This document shows positions 1 to 8,811 of a stretch of 42,471 nucleotides of DNA, piece after piece (the first letter of the stretch is position 1; each line of letters begins with the position of its first letter). The notes under the pieces were generated by a model. That model searched no databases, had not been told where the DNA came from, and saw only the letters and a program-made list of their open reading frames with translations. Origin of the DNA: Chitinophagaceae bacterium (GTDB lineage Bacteria > Bacteroidota > Bacteroidia > Chitinophagales > Chitinophagaceae); contig JAIXOS010000302.1 in NCBI GenBank assembly GCA_027486695.1, positions 1-42,471 of the forward strand, written 5' to 3'. Position numbers and translations under genes: made by a program.

Positions 1-1251
1 ATAATTATTGTACATAGGGCCGGCATACTCAATCTTTTCTTTGTACGCAATAGCCCTAGCCGCTATTGCCAATCTTGCACCCACAGGCTGTTTGTAAGGA
101 GGATGAATATACACTGAGTCACCACAGTCAATAGTGGATACCATAGCGGTGTTGGATACTTTAGACAATGTAAACAACTGTGCTTCTCTTATCCTTGGAG
201 TCATGCCTACCCATGGTGCAACCATTACATATAAAAATGGAAACTGTCCTTGACCAAAGTTGGTTCGCCAAGCATTTATCATTATTGGGAACAATCGTTT
301 ATACTGTTCTGCTTTATCTCTATCTGCTTCTCCTTGATACCAAATGACACCTTTGATGGCAAAGGGTATTAATGGATGAATCATTGAATTATATAATCCT
401 CCGGCTCCGCCTAATGGGTTAGCTGGAGGCATTGGTTTTTTAGGAATGGGCTTATTGGCCTGTGATGCCGCTAACGTGTCGGCCACCCACTGCGCTAATT
501 TTGCTTTTTCTTCCTCTTTGTACTTGGCACGTGCTAGTGGATATTCTTTTACAGCTTGATAGTAGGCATCAACAATTTTTTTCAATCCCGTATCAGCTGC
601 TAAAACATCGCGTGGAGTCCATCTTTCTGCGGGAGTACCTCCCCATGCTGTAAATAATAAGCCAATAGGAACTTGTAAACGGTTGTACAAGTCCTTTGCA
701 AAAAAGTAACCTACAGCCGAAAAATTTTTTGCTGTAGTAGTATCGCAAACCTGCCATACAGAATTTGCATCCCGAACCAATGTATCTGAAGCCCTACCTT
801 TACGAATAAAGTATTGACGTATAGAGGGATAATTGGCATTGGCAATTTCCTCCTTTGCATTGGTAATAGGCAAGGGCCAAAAGCCACCCAATGCCATCTC
901 CATGTTACTTTGTCCACTACAAATCCAGACTTCCCCCACCAAAACATTGTTAATTTCTACAAGATTATCGCCTTGAATCAACATTTTTTGAGGCACCGAA
1001 TTGGCTTTCATAGGTCGTAAACTTACTTGCCACACACCTTCCTTGGCAATAGTGGACACCTTTTGTCCTGCAAAACTTACAGTAATTTTTTCACCTTCAG
1101 ACGCTTTCCCCCATATTGGCACTTTTACACCCTGTTGTAGCACCATATTATTTGAAAATAAAGTATTTGGAACAACATTTGCCTGCACTTTCAAGTTGAC
1201 AATAATTACTATTGCACAACCTAACAAATATTTGAAACTCATTTTTTTCAT
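1..1251 (-). CDS. Sialate O-acetylesterase-like protein (SASA family), 3' end truncated by window edge
   Basis: Reverse-strand translation starts MKKMSFKYLLGCAIVIIVNLKVQANVVPNTLFSNNMVLQQGVKVPIWGKASEGEKITVSFAGQ and contains the family hallmark GEVWICSGQSNMEMALGG. It reads open to position 1 (AIAARAIAYKEKIEYAGPMYNNY). Not in the ORF track because it has no stop in the window. Confidence 0.88.
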   Translation of the reverse strand, partial: MKKMSFKYLLGCAIVIIVNLKVQANVVPNTLFSNNMVLQQGVKVPIWGKASEGEKITVSFAGQKVSTIAKEGVWQVSLRPMKANSVPQKMLIQGDNLVEINNVLVGEVWICSGQSNMEMALGGFWPLPITNAKEEIANANYPSIRQYFIRKGRASDTLVRDANSVWQVCDTTTAKNFSAVGYFFAKDLYNRLQVPIGLLFTAWGGTPAERWTPRDVLAADTGLKKIVDAYYQAVKEYPLARAKYKEEEKAKLAQWVADTLAASQANKPIPKKPMPPANPLGGAGGLYNSMIHPLIPFAIKGVIWYQGEADRDKAEQYKRLFPIMINAWRTNFGQGQFPFLYVMVAPWVGMTPRIREAQLFTLSKVSNTAMVSTIDCGDSVYIHPPYKQPVGARLAIAARAIAYKEKIEYAGPMYNNY

Positions 1252-1348
1252 AATTACCTTTTTTATTCTATAAATTATTAAGAATGAAGTTGTTTAAACT
1301 TTTGAATTGGATACCCAATAGAGGTTTACAATAGAAAAAGCATTCGAC

Positions 1349-1735
1349 TTAGATACTAGCAATAATGGCAAAACTATACGAAGGTAAAATCAAATCATTG
1401 AATTTACAACCTATACGTGTGGAATGCCCCTTTCGCCATACAGATACCGAAAAAGGAAAAAGGTGGTTGAATTGACAAAAAAATGAAAAAAACGAACAAT
1501 CCATACTGCTCGCAGGCCTTTTTGTACCTATGCCGGTAGCCATTACCAATAATGCTTCTCTATGATTGTTTTCCAAACTTTCTGCTACTTTTCTAATTGC
1601 TTGATGTTGATAATATTTATCGGTTATACTGTTATTAATGGTTTGTGAAACCACTAGTATCTTCGTCACTTTTCTTAACGGTCTAACAACTCTTTTTACT
1701 AATAGAGATTTAGGTGAGGTGCACATTGTATCGCT
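1349..1735 (-). pseudogene. Degenerate fragment of type I restriction enzyme R subunit (HsdR-like helicase motif I region)
   Basis: ORF contains INNSITDKYYQHQAIRKVAESLENNHREALLVMATGIGTK, resembling the HsdR pattern ITDRYYQxEAIxRVxEAxExxxRxALLVMATGTGKT. The Walker A is scrambled and downstream sequence loses similarity. Confidence 0.55.
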
Positions 1736-1999
1736 TGCTCAAAAGTGGCATTCCTCAAGCTTTTAAACATTGTGTGTCAATTCAAAAAACATACGCAACG
1801 ACTCAGGAAAAATAATGTCTAAAACTTGGGTAAATGATTCATGCATTCTTCTTGCAAAAATCCTACAAATTGTCTTGCTCCATAGTATATTTAATCTGCA
1901 ACTTTATTTAGAAAGGGAGCTAAACAAAAGGTTTCGATTACTCGAAACCTTTTATTATTTTACAACTATTTCGGCCAATACTCAATTTTACCCTTTTTT

Positions 2000-2626
2000 A
2001 TGCTGCTACATTCATGGCACTCAACAAGCACAATCATTACATTTACGCTAGTATTTATTTTAATAGGCTGCCAATCGCCCAAGCAAACGCCTATATCCAA
2101 TTGCAATATTCCCATCAACCATGCTTTATGGCCAACATTGGTAGCCAATGGAAAAGGCGATTCTGTGGCCTATTACCAATTGCCGGCTACTAAAAGCCAG
2201 CTAGCGCATTATTATACAAACGTATTACAGCTAGATGCGGAGTTGGCTTATAGTTGTCAAAACGACAGCGCTATGGCAAAACAGCTACAAAACAACCACA
2301 ACTACATTAGCACTTACATTGGCTCTTGGAACGGCTTTTTGGTATTTCAAATAAGCAATACCAACATTGGACACAGAAGCATTTTGCTCAAAGGCTGCGA
2401 CAGCTTGTTTCGAATTTTATACACTGAATTAGCCGCTAGCTATCCAAAACCCACGCACCCCGAACAACTGTTTCCAATTCCCAAACTGCTACCCTACCCA
2501 AAAACAACCTTTTTACAAATAGAACAATACATTGGTGGCAATCAGCTACCCTATGCTACACACTTTTGGACAATAGACAGCACCTCTAACTTACCGAGCT
2601 ATATAAATACAATAAGTAAATTATAA
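2000..2626 (+). CDS. Hypothetical lipoprotein (208 aa)
   Basis: Complete ORF with N-terminal hydrophobic segment followed by a lipobox-like LIGC; no antisense competitor. Confidence 0.6.
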   Translation: MLLHSWHSTSTIITFTLVFILIGCQSPKQTPISNCNIPINHALWPTLVANGKGDSVAYYQLPATKSQLAHYYTNVLQLDAELAYSCQNDSAMAKQLQNNHNYISTYIGSWNGFLVFQISNTNIGHRSILLKGCDSLFRILYTELAASYPKPTHPEQLFPIPKLLPYPKTTFLQIEQYIGGNQLPYATHFWTIDSTSNLPSYINTISKL

Positions 2627-2673
2627 TAACTGTATATCAACATTCAAGAACAAGCAATGTACCACATCTTTTT

Positions 2674-2760
2674 AACGGCTACACGGTAGCCTTTTTTCTT
2701 GATGAGCCAGGGGAAAGTACTACTATTAAGCTAAAGTGGCGTTGGCACCATTCAACAGTT
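2674..2760 (+). repeat. Interspersed ~87-bp repeat, copy A
   Basis: aacggctacacggtagcc...gagccaggggaaagtactactattaagctaaagtggcgttggcaccattcaacagtt; gap-free match to 24404-24490 (about 73/87 identical by eye). Contains the hairpin GGCTAC-acg-GTAGCC. Confidence 0.9.
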
Positions 2761-2968
2761 ACAGCACCTATTGAACTTACTCCAAACAAACAATCCGTAG
2801 CAAATAAGGCTCTTACATTTGCCCAATCGAGACAAAAAGAACCATATGCACTACGGATGTAATTTGTGTAATAAAGTAAACTAATACAACTTCAAAACGC
2901 TATCTATCTTGTAAGCGCCACCTAAACAGTTGTTACAGGCCAAAATATTCCTGCGTATTTATTGATTG

Positions 2969-4837
2969 TTACCTTCCCATGTATACCATTAAAATTTGAA
3001 CATCGCTCGGATTAACTCCTGAAATACGCGATGCCTGACCCAATGTTGACGGACGTATGCGCTTAAACTTTTGCAATGCTTCGTTCGAAATTGCGTGTAT
3101 TTTATCGTAGTCAAAATTGTCCGGAATAAGGGCATTTTCTAATTGACTCATTTTATCCACCACCTCTTTTTCCTTCTCTATATATCGTTCGTATTTGATT
3201 TGAATTTCGGCCTGTTCCAACACGTCCGGAGCGATGTGCTGTAAGGCACTCTGTAATTTAGGAACATAAGGCAACATTGCTGTTAACGAAACATTGGGAC
3301 GCAAAATCAATTTAGTAGCTTTTTGCTTTTCGGTAACAGGAGCCGATTGCAACGTATCGAAATAAGGATTGATTTCGGCAGGTTCTACAGAAAAAGTTTC
3401 TACCACTTGTTTTACTTGTGCCACGCCCTCCTGCTTAGCCCTAACCAATTGCATCCTATTTTCCTTTGCTAATCCAAGCTGATAGCCCATTTCTGTTAGT
3501 CGTAAATCTGCATTATCCTGCCTTAGCAAGGTTCTATACTCTGCCCTACTTGTAAACATTCGGTAAGGTTCATCGGTACCTTTACTTATCAAATCGTCAA
3601 TCAAAACACCAATATAAGCATCACTGCGTTTTAGTATAAACGGTGGCAAATGAAAGGCTTTTTGGTGCGCATTGATACCAGCCATCAATCCCTGACAGGC
3701 CGCCTCTTCGTATCCGGTGGTGCCGTTAATTTGCCCTGCAAAAAACAAATTATTGATTTGCTTAGTTTCTAATGTATAACGAAGTTGGGTTGGTGGAAAA
3801 TAATCGTATTCAATAGCGTATCCCGGTCTAAAAATGCGACAATTTTCAAAACCCGGTACCGTTCGCAAAGCTTGTATTTGCACCTCTTCTGGCAAAGAGG
3901 TAGAAAATCCATTTACATAAATCTCTACCGTATTAAAGCCTTCGGGCTCCACAAACAACTGATGCCTGTCCCTATCAGCAAATCGGTTGATTTTATCTTC
4001 TATGCTCGGGCAATACCTAGGTCCTACGCCTTCAATTCTTCCTTGGTACATAGGACTTCTATCGAAACCGGTTTTAAGAATGTCGTGTACGTCCGAATTG
4101 GTGTATGTAATAAAGCAACTACGCTGCTGTGCAGCGGTAATTTTTGGCACCTCTAAAAAAGAAAATCCCACTATTTCATCATCACCCTTTTGCTCTTCCA
4201 TTTTAGAATAGTCCAAACTACGACCATCTACTCTTGGCGGAGTACCTGTTTTTAATCTATCACTTTCAAAGCCCAAAGCAACCAACTGCTCCGTAATGCC
4301 GGTTGCAGCTTTTTCGGCCACACGACCACCGCCAAATTGTTTTTCACCAATATGAATAATACCATTCAAGAAAGTGCCACTTGTTACCACGACAGACTTG
4401 GCAGAGATATGATGCCCCAGACCCGTTACCACGCCACATGCTTGGTTGTTTTTAATAATAATGGACTGCACCATGTCTTGATAAAAATCCACGTTGGGCG
4501 TTTGCTCTAGCATTTCTCTCCATTTTGCAGCAAACAACATTCTGTCGCTTTGGCAACGAGGACTCCACATAGCAGGCCCTTTGCTTCGGTTCAACATTCT
4601 AAACTGTATCATACTAGCATCAGAAACAATACCACTGTAACCGCCAAGGGCATCAATCTCTCGAACAATTTGTCCTTTTGCAATTCCACCCATTGCCGGA
4701 TTGCAACTCATTTGGGCTATTGTTTGCATATTCATGGTAATCAACAATACCTTACTCCCCATATTTGCTGCGGCAGCAGCAGCCTCACAACCCGCATGAC
4801 CAGCACCCACTACTATAACATCGTAATTTGGAAACAT
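2969..4837 (-). CDS. mnmG: tRNA uridine-5-carboxymethylaminomethyl(34) synthesis enzyme MnmG (GidA)
   Basis: 622-aa ORF with YDVIVVGAGHAGCEAAAAAANMG (FAD-binding) and SCNPAMGGIAKGQIVREIDALGG. Confidence 0.97.
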   Translation of the reverse strand: MFPNYDVIVVGAGHAGCEAAAAAANMGSKVLLITMNMQTIAQMSCNPAMGGIAKGQIVREIDALGGYSGIVSDASMIQFRMLNRSKGPAMWSPRCQSDRMLFAAKWREMLEQTPNVDFYQDMVQSIIIKNNQACGVVTGLGHHISAKSVVVTSGTFLNGIIHIGEKQFGGGRVAEKAATGITEQLVALGFESDRLKTGTPPRVDGRSLDYSKMEEQKGDDEIVGFSFLEVPKITAAQQRSCFITYTNSDVHDILKTGFDRSPMYQGRIEGVGPRYCPSIEDKINRFADRDRHQLFVEPEGFNTVEIYVNGFSTSLPEEVQIQALRTVPGFENCRIFRPGYAIEYDYFPPTQLRYTLETKQINNLFFAGQINGTTGYEEAACQGLMAGINAHQKAFHLPPFILKRSDAYIGVLIDDLISKGTDEPYRMFTSRAEYRTLLRQDNADLRLTEMGYQLGLAKENRMQLVRAKQEGVAQVKQVVETFSVEPAEINPYFDTLQSAPVTEKQKATKLILRPNVSLTAMLPYVPKLQSALQHIAPDVLEQAEIQIKYERYIEKEKEVVDKMSQLENALIPDNFDYDKIHAISNEALQKFKRIRPSTLGQASRISGVNPSDVQILMVYMGR

Positions 4838-4863
4838 TTTTTATATTTAAGTACATGAAACTA

Positions 4864-4871
4864 CAAAAGTA
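4864..4871 (-). promoter_or_regulatory. Putative Bacteroidota -7 element (TACTTTTG on minus strand) upstream of mnmG
   Basis: CAAAAGTA on + strand = TAnnTTTG on -, 27 bp upstream of the mnmG start. Confidence 0.4.
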
Positions 4872-4901
4872 AAACATCTTAACAGCAAGCACAAAACAAC
4901 A

Positions 4902-5519
4902 CTATCCAAACCTAGCCATTAATTGTTGCTCAGCCAGAATTTCCTCCAAAAGAACACCCTCATTCAACTTTAAAAAAGCCGCCGCATCAAAGCCTGCAAT
5001 TTGACGCAAACAACTTGCCTCTTCTAACAAAAAAGCACCCAAACCCGTGGAAGCAGGCCGACTAGCCAAAAAAGCCGCCTCAATGGACTCGATTTTTGTT
5101 AAAAAACGTAGTACCAATTCGCTTTCAGACTGCGCATACAATTCTCTAAAATACAATCTAGCTTTTAGCAAATCGCCCCCTTTAAATCCACAAGAAGCAT
5201 CATGTAGCTTATCAAGCGGCTCAACCCGAACATTGACAAAATTCCAACACAAACGCAAATCTTCTTCATTGGTAAAATCAAAATAACTCATTGGCAAAAC
5301 ATGACCAAACTGCCATTTTGAAGAAAAGTTTTCCCACTGCAACCCATCGCTAAACTGCAAAGAAATCCATCGCCGAAATGCATCTACACCAATACCGAAA
5401 TAAGGAGCATAAACAAACGCCTTATTTTCTTTAAACACATACCTACGCAAAGCAATTTGCCACTTCCGCTTCTCTTTTGCCCTCCACAACTCTGCACCCA
5501 CATCCTGCACATTAACCAT
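4902..5519 (-). CDS. Hypothetical protein with HNH-nuclease-like motif (205 aa)
   Basis: Complete ORF; segment WQFGHVLPMSYFDFTNEEDLRLCWNFVNVRVEPLDK resembles HNH patterns of the type xIDHIxPxSxFDLTxxEExxxCxxxxNLxPL. Confidence 0.7.
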   Translation of the reverse strand: MVNVQDVGAELWRAKEKRKWQIALRRYVFKENKAFVYAPYFGIGVDAFRRWISLQFSDGLQWENFSSKWQFGHVLPMSYFDFTNEEDLRLCWNFVNVRVEPLDKLHDASCGFKGGDLLKARLYFRELYAQSESELVLRFLTKIESIEAAFLASRPASTGLGAFLLEEASCLRQIAGFDAAAFLKLNEGVLLEEILAEQQLMARFG

Positions 5520-5542
5520 AAATTCAAGATTGATTTATCAAC

Positions 5543-5573
5543 TGTTCCGAACCGAAACCGTGTTACGTGAAAC
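5543..5573 (+). repeat. 31-bp direct repeat, copy 1 (parS-like half site)
   Basis: TGTTCCGAACCGAAACCGTGTTACGTGAAAC; 28/31 identical to 5605-5635. Confidence 0.85.
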
Positions 5574-5604
5574 TGTTTTTCAAAATTAAGCATTTTTACA
5601 AACT

Positions 5605-5635
5605 TGTTCCCGCCCGAAACCGTGTTACGTGAAAC
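5605..5635 (+). repeat. 31-bp direct repeat, copy 2 (parS-like half site)
   Basis: TGTTCCCGCCCGAAACCGTGTTACGTGAAAC, followed by A, giving CGTGTTACGTGAAACA (13/16 match to canonical parS TGTTTCACGTGAAACA). Confidence 0.85.
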
Positions 5636-5638
5636 AAA

Positions 5639-6118
5639 TTATGATTCTGAAACAAATTGGCTTATGTAGTGGTTTTCCTTTTCTCTCATTAGTAGAATAT
5701 CTGCTTCGGACTTATCAAGATAGCCGCAAAGGTGTAGCGCTCCATGAAAAACAACTCGAAGCAGCTCCTCGTTGAGCCTTACATTGTGGGTTTTGGCGTT
5801 ATCCTTTACCCTTTCGAGGCTGATGTAAATCTCCCCTTCCGTGGGTAAGGTGTTGTCGTTTAAAAGGTCAAAGGTGATAATATCCGTGTAATAATCGTGG
5901 TTTAAAAATTGTCGATTGATGCCAAGCAGGAATTCGTCACTGCAAAAAACATACTGTAAATGTTGAAGGCGCCTGTTTTCTTGCACAAAAAGACTGGCTA
6001 TAAAATTTTTAAGCCTTGTTTTGGGGAATTTAGGTGGCTGAATGTCGGCATAATTGAATAAAACCTGTTGTTGCATGTTAAAAAGTTTGTTGCTCCAAAA
6101 TTCGTAACAAAAACACAA
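5639..6118 (-). CDS. ybeY: Endoribonuclease YbeY (rRNA maturation)
   Basis: 159-aa ORF with YbeY metal-binding motif VFHGALHLCGYLDKS and upstream FLNHDYYTDIITFDL. Confidence 0.92.
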   Translation of the reverse strand: MCFCYEFWSNKLFNMQQQVLFNYADIQPPKFPKTRLKNFIASLFVQENRRLQHLQYVFCSDEFLLGINRQFLNHDYYTDIITFDLLNDNTLPTEGEIYISLERVKDNAKTHNVRLNEELLRVVFHGALHLCGYLDKSEADILLMREKENHYISQFVSES

Positions 6119-6128
6119 ATTGTGCCGT

Positions 6129-6136
6129 TACATTTG
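6129..6136 (+). promoter_or_regulatory. Putative Bacteroidota -7 element (TACATTTG) upstream of feoA
   Basis: TAnnTTTG consensus match shortly before the feoA start. Confidence 0.35.
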
Positions 6137-6143
6137 CTGATAT

Positions 6144-6377
6144 TTGAAAAGAATGAAAAAATTAAATGAAATTGGAGTAGGTAGAAAAGCTAGGATCGTT
6201 TCTTTCGAAAAAGATGAGCTGTTTATTAAATTAATGGAAATGGGTTTTGTGCCGGGCGAAACAGTGAAAGTAGAACAAGTGGCACCACTAGGTGATCCAA
6301 TTTCAATATCGGTTGCCGGTTATATACTTAGCCTAAGGCTCAACGAGGCAAATAGTATATTTGTGGAAGAAGAATAG
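6144..6377 (+). CDS. feoA: Ferrous iron transport protein A (FeoA domain); start may be the internal ATG at 6153
   Basis: 77 aa, KLNEIGVGRKARIVSFEKDELFIKLMEMGFVPGETVKVEQVAPLGDPISISVAGYILSLRLNEANSIFVE is typical FeoA. Confidence 0.9.
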   Translation: MKRMKKLNEIGVGRKARIVSFEKDELFIKLMEMGFVPGETVKVEQVAPLGDPISISVAGYILSLRLNEANSIFVEEE

Positions 6378-6416
6378 CTACCGGTGCTATTAAAGATGAT
6401 TAACAAATAATGCATC

Positions 6417-7013
6417 ATGAATATTGGCTTATATTTTGGTTCTTTTAATCCTATACACATTGGTCATTTAATTATAGCTAACCATATTGCACAGAATAGC
6501 TCAGTTCAACAAGTATGGTTGGTAGTGAGTCCGCACAATCCACTCAAGTCCGCAAATAGTTTGTTAAACGAATACCATAGGTTACACTTGGTAAATATAG
6601 CAATTGAAGGCAATTTGCGTTTACGGGCTTGCGATATAGAACTTCAGCTGCCAAAACCGTCCTATACCATAGATACGCTTACCTATTTAAAAGAAAAATA
6701 TCCCTCATGCCAATTCTCTATCATTATTGGAAGCGATGGTTTGCAAAACCTACATAAATGGAAAAACTATGAAACACTTATAGCCAACTATCCATTCATT
6801 GTTTACGAACGACCCAATTATCCAATAAATGCTTCTCTTACAATCAAAAACAATCAGCTAAATCAATTAACTGTTGTTAAAGCCCCTCTTCTAGAAATTT
6901 CAGCAACCTACATACGACAATTAGTTAAAGAAGGGAAAATTCATTCGGCTACCTACTTATTGCCCGAAAAAGTATTGCAAGAAATTGACAAAAACAACTA
7001 CTACAAGAAATAA
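6417..7013 (+). CDS. nadD: Nicotinate-nucleotide adenylyltransferase
   Basis: MNIGLYFGSFNPIHIGHLIIANHIAQ (nucleotidyltransferase GxFNPxHxGH) and ISATYIRQLVKEGK (ISSTxIR-like). Confidence 0.95.
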   Translation: MNIGLYFGSFNPIHIGHLIIANHIAQNSSVQQVWLVVSPHNPLKSANSLLNEYHRLHLVNIAIEGNLRLRACDIELQLPKPSYTIDTLTYLKEKYPSCQFSIIIGSDGLQNLHKWKNYETLIANYPFIVYERPNYPINASLTIKNNQLNQLTVVKAPLLEISATYIRQLVKEGKIHSATYLLPEKVLQEIDKNNYYKK

Positions 7014-8386
7014 GAAAATAGAATTCCTGTTACAAAACATAGTCCCACAATAAAAGGAGCAGGAAACACTCTTTTATAAAGCATCCAAAATACTGCTGCC
7101 ACCATTAAACAGTCGGCAATAGTAATAGTAGTGCGGTGTATACTATACCAATCAGTAACTAGCATTGCCTTAAAGAGATAGCAAGAAGTGCCAATCATAA
7201 TACCTACCATAGCTGTAGATATTCCAGATAAAGCACTCAAAACAACGTCGTTGGATTTTACATATTGCCAAATAGGAAAGAAAAACAACACCAATAAAAA
7301 AAAAAAAAAAAAAACACCCATCGTAGCAATAACTGCACCTTGAACAGAACTTGATGACAACCAGACGGTTTTAGCATTGTTACTGCGTGTTTTATTGTAG
7401 TAACTAGGCATTGTATTCAACTGCTGATGTGGTTGCATAAGCACAGCACCAACATAACTGCTAATCGAAAAAACGGGACCCGGTATAGCCCTAATCATCC
7501 CACTACCCGTTAAGAATTCAGCGTGTGACATTTTTAAGACATCACGCCCGTTTTGCTTAATTGTGTTACTTTGAGGTCGTACAACATATTGCTCATACAT
7601 ATACGCCATTAATACATCTCCCCCACCAAAAACGAGAGTGCCAAACCGAAAAGTACTTTCAAATAAATTGAATTGCTTTCGATATTTCCAATTGTTTTGT
7701 GTGCCTAACTCCGAGCAACCACCAACAATTAAAAAAATAATCAGAAAAATAAAAATGCGTTTCCATCGTATGATACTAACAGAAGCCGCAGGTTTGGCTA
7801 CATAAGGATTAGCAGAGATAGATTTTTTATGAATAGAAAAGTACTTACTACAAAAAGCTCCCACAACAATGATGAGCGGAAATACCCACGGTGTAGTATA
7901 CAATACAAAAGTGGTAAAGGCAACAAAGGCAATAAACCATTTGCTTGCATCAGAATTATGCGGCTTATGTACTAACAATAGCATATGATAGGCTGCAAAA
8001 GCAACAAAACCTATAGCCATTGATTCTATAAACTTAAATAAATAAGGTAAACTGAATTGTCCATCGATTAAAGGATACAATACAGATAATAAAGACATTA
8101 ATAGGGAAGCAGGAAAAATCCAAACAAGCAAGGTTAAAATTGCCAATGGTATTCCACCTCTCTTATATCCAATCAGAGTAAGTGTTTGGGTTGACGATGC
8201 TCCCGGCAATACACTACAAAATGCTATATAATCGAGGAGTTCGGACTCTGAAAGATCTTTTCTCTTAAGCACAAAAGTGTTGTGCAACATGCCAAAATGA
8301 GCTTGTGGTCCTCCAAAAGCAGTACAGGCGTATGTAAAAACTGCTTTCAAAAATGGTATGTGGCGATATAGTTGTATCCAACTCAA
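7001..8386 (-). CDS. chrA: Chromate transporter, ChrA family (long form, 461 aa)
   Basis: Polytopic membrane ORF with ACTAFGGPQAHFGMLHNTFV and GTLVFGGGDVLMAYMYEQYV in the second half, plus GMIRAIPGPVFSISSYVGA. Confidence 0.88.
   Translation of the reverse strand: MSWIQLYRHIPFLKAVFTYACTAFGGPQAHFGMLHNTFVLKRKDLSESELLDYIAFCSVLPGASSTQTLTLIGYKRGGIPLAILTLLVWIFPASLLMSLLSVLYPLIDGQFSLPYLFKFIESMAIGFVAFAAYHMLLLVHKPHNSDASKWFIAFVAFTTFVLYTTPWVFPLIIVVGAFCSKYFSIHKKSISANPYVAKPAASVSIIRWKRIFIFLIIFLIVGGCSELGTQNNWKYRKQFNLFESTFRFGTLVFGGGDVLMAYMYEQYVVRPQSNTIKQNGRDVLKMSHAEFLTGSGMIRAIPGPVFSISSYVGAVLMQPHQQLNTMPSYYNKTRSNNAKTVWLSSSSVQGAVIATMGVFFFFFLLVLFFFPIWQYVKSNDVVLSALSGISTAMVGIMIGTSCYLFKAMLVTDWYSIHRTTITIADCLMVAAVFWMLYKRVFPAPFIVGLCFVTGILFSYFL
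7296..7314. repeat. 19-nt poly-A/poly-T homopolymer inside chrA
   Basis: Direct count of uninterrupted A on + strand; encodes MGVFFFFFFLLV on minus. Confidence 0.95.
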
Positions 8387-8811
8387 ATTAGTGCACCTTG
8401 TATATTTAAGTAACTAACAAAATGAAGCGCTTGTAAAAGTACGTGTAAATAAGATGATACAAATTTGAAGTAACAAATACACTATTGCTAAGAAAAAGCT
8501 ACCGCCAAAAAAGAATCAGATGGCATTAAGCTAACAAAAAACAGAAAGGCTCTTCAATTAGAAAAGCCTTTATATGTTTTAACAGATTGGTACACAGGAT
8601 AAAAAGAATCGACAACTTACATTAACAATGATTCTTATTTGTTGGATAAAACGGGACTGTTAAAGACGGAAAGAATAAACTTTATGAGGTGAAAATAGTT
8701 GCAAAAATGGCTCATATTCAATGGAATTCACGAAACTAGTTAAAACCTTCACCAATAGAAATAAAGAATTCATGCACAAGAACAAAAAAGGAAAAACAGT
8801 ACATTCACACG

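Noticed and set aside
462-1273. Small ORFs at the left edge on both strands
   Set aside because: Overlap the sialate O-acetylesterase coding frame, which has clear motifs and runs off the window.
3785-4211. + strand ORFs of 123 and 74 aa
   Set aside because: Antisense within mnmG, no recognisable domain.
7001-7013. Convergent 13-bp overlap of nadD and chrA 3' ends
   Set aside because: Ordinary in compact bacterial genomes.
8387-8811. Possible decayed gene or orphan terminator (imperfect hairpin AAAGGCTcTTcaattaGAAaAGCCTTT near 8544-8572)
   Set aside because: No frame gives a recognisable product; only a weak hairpin remains, so not called.
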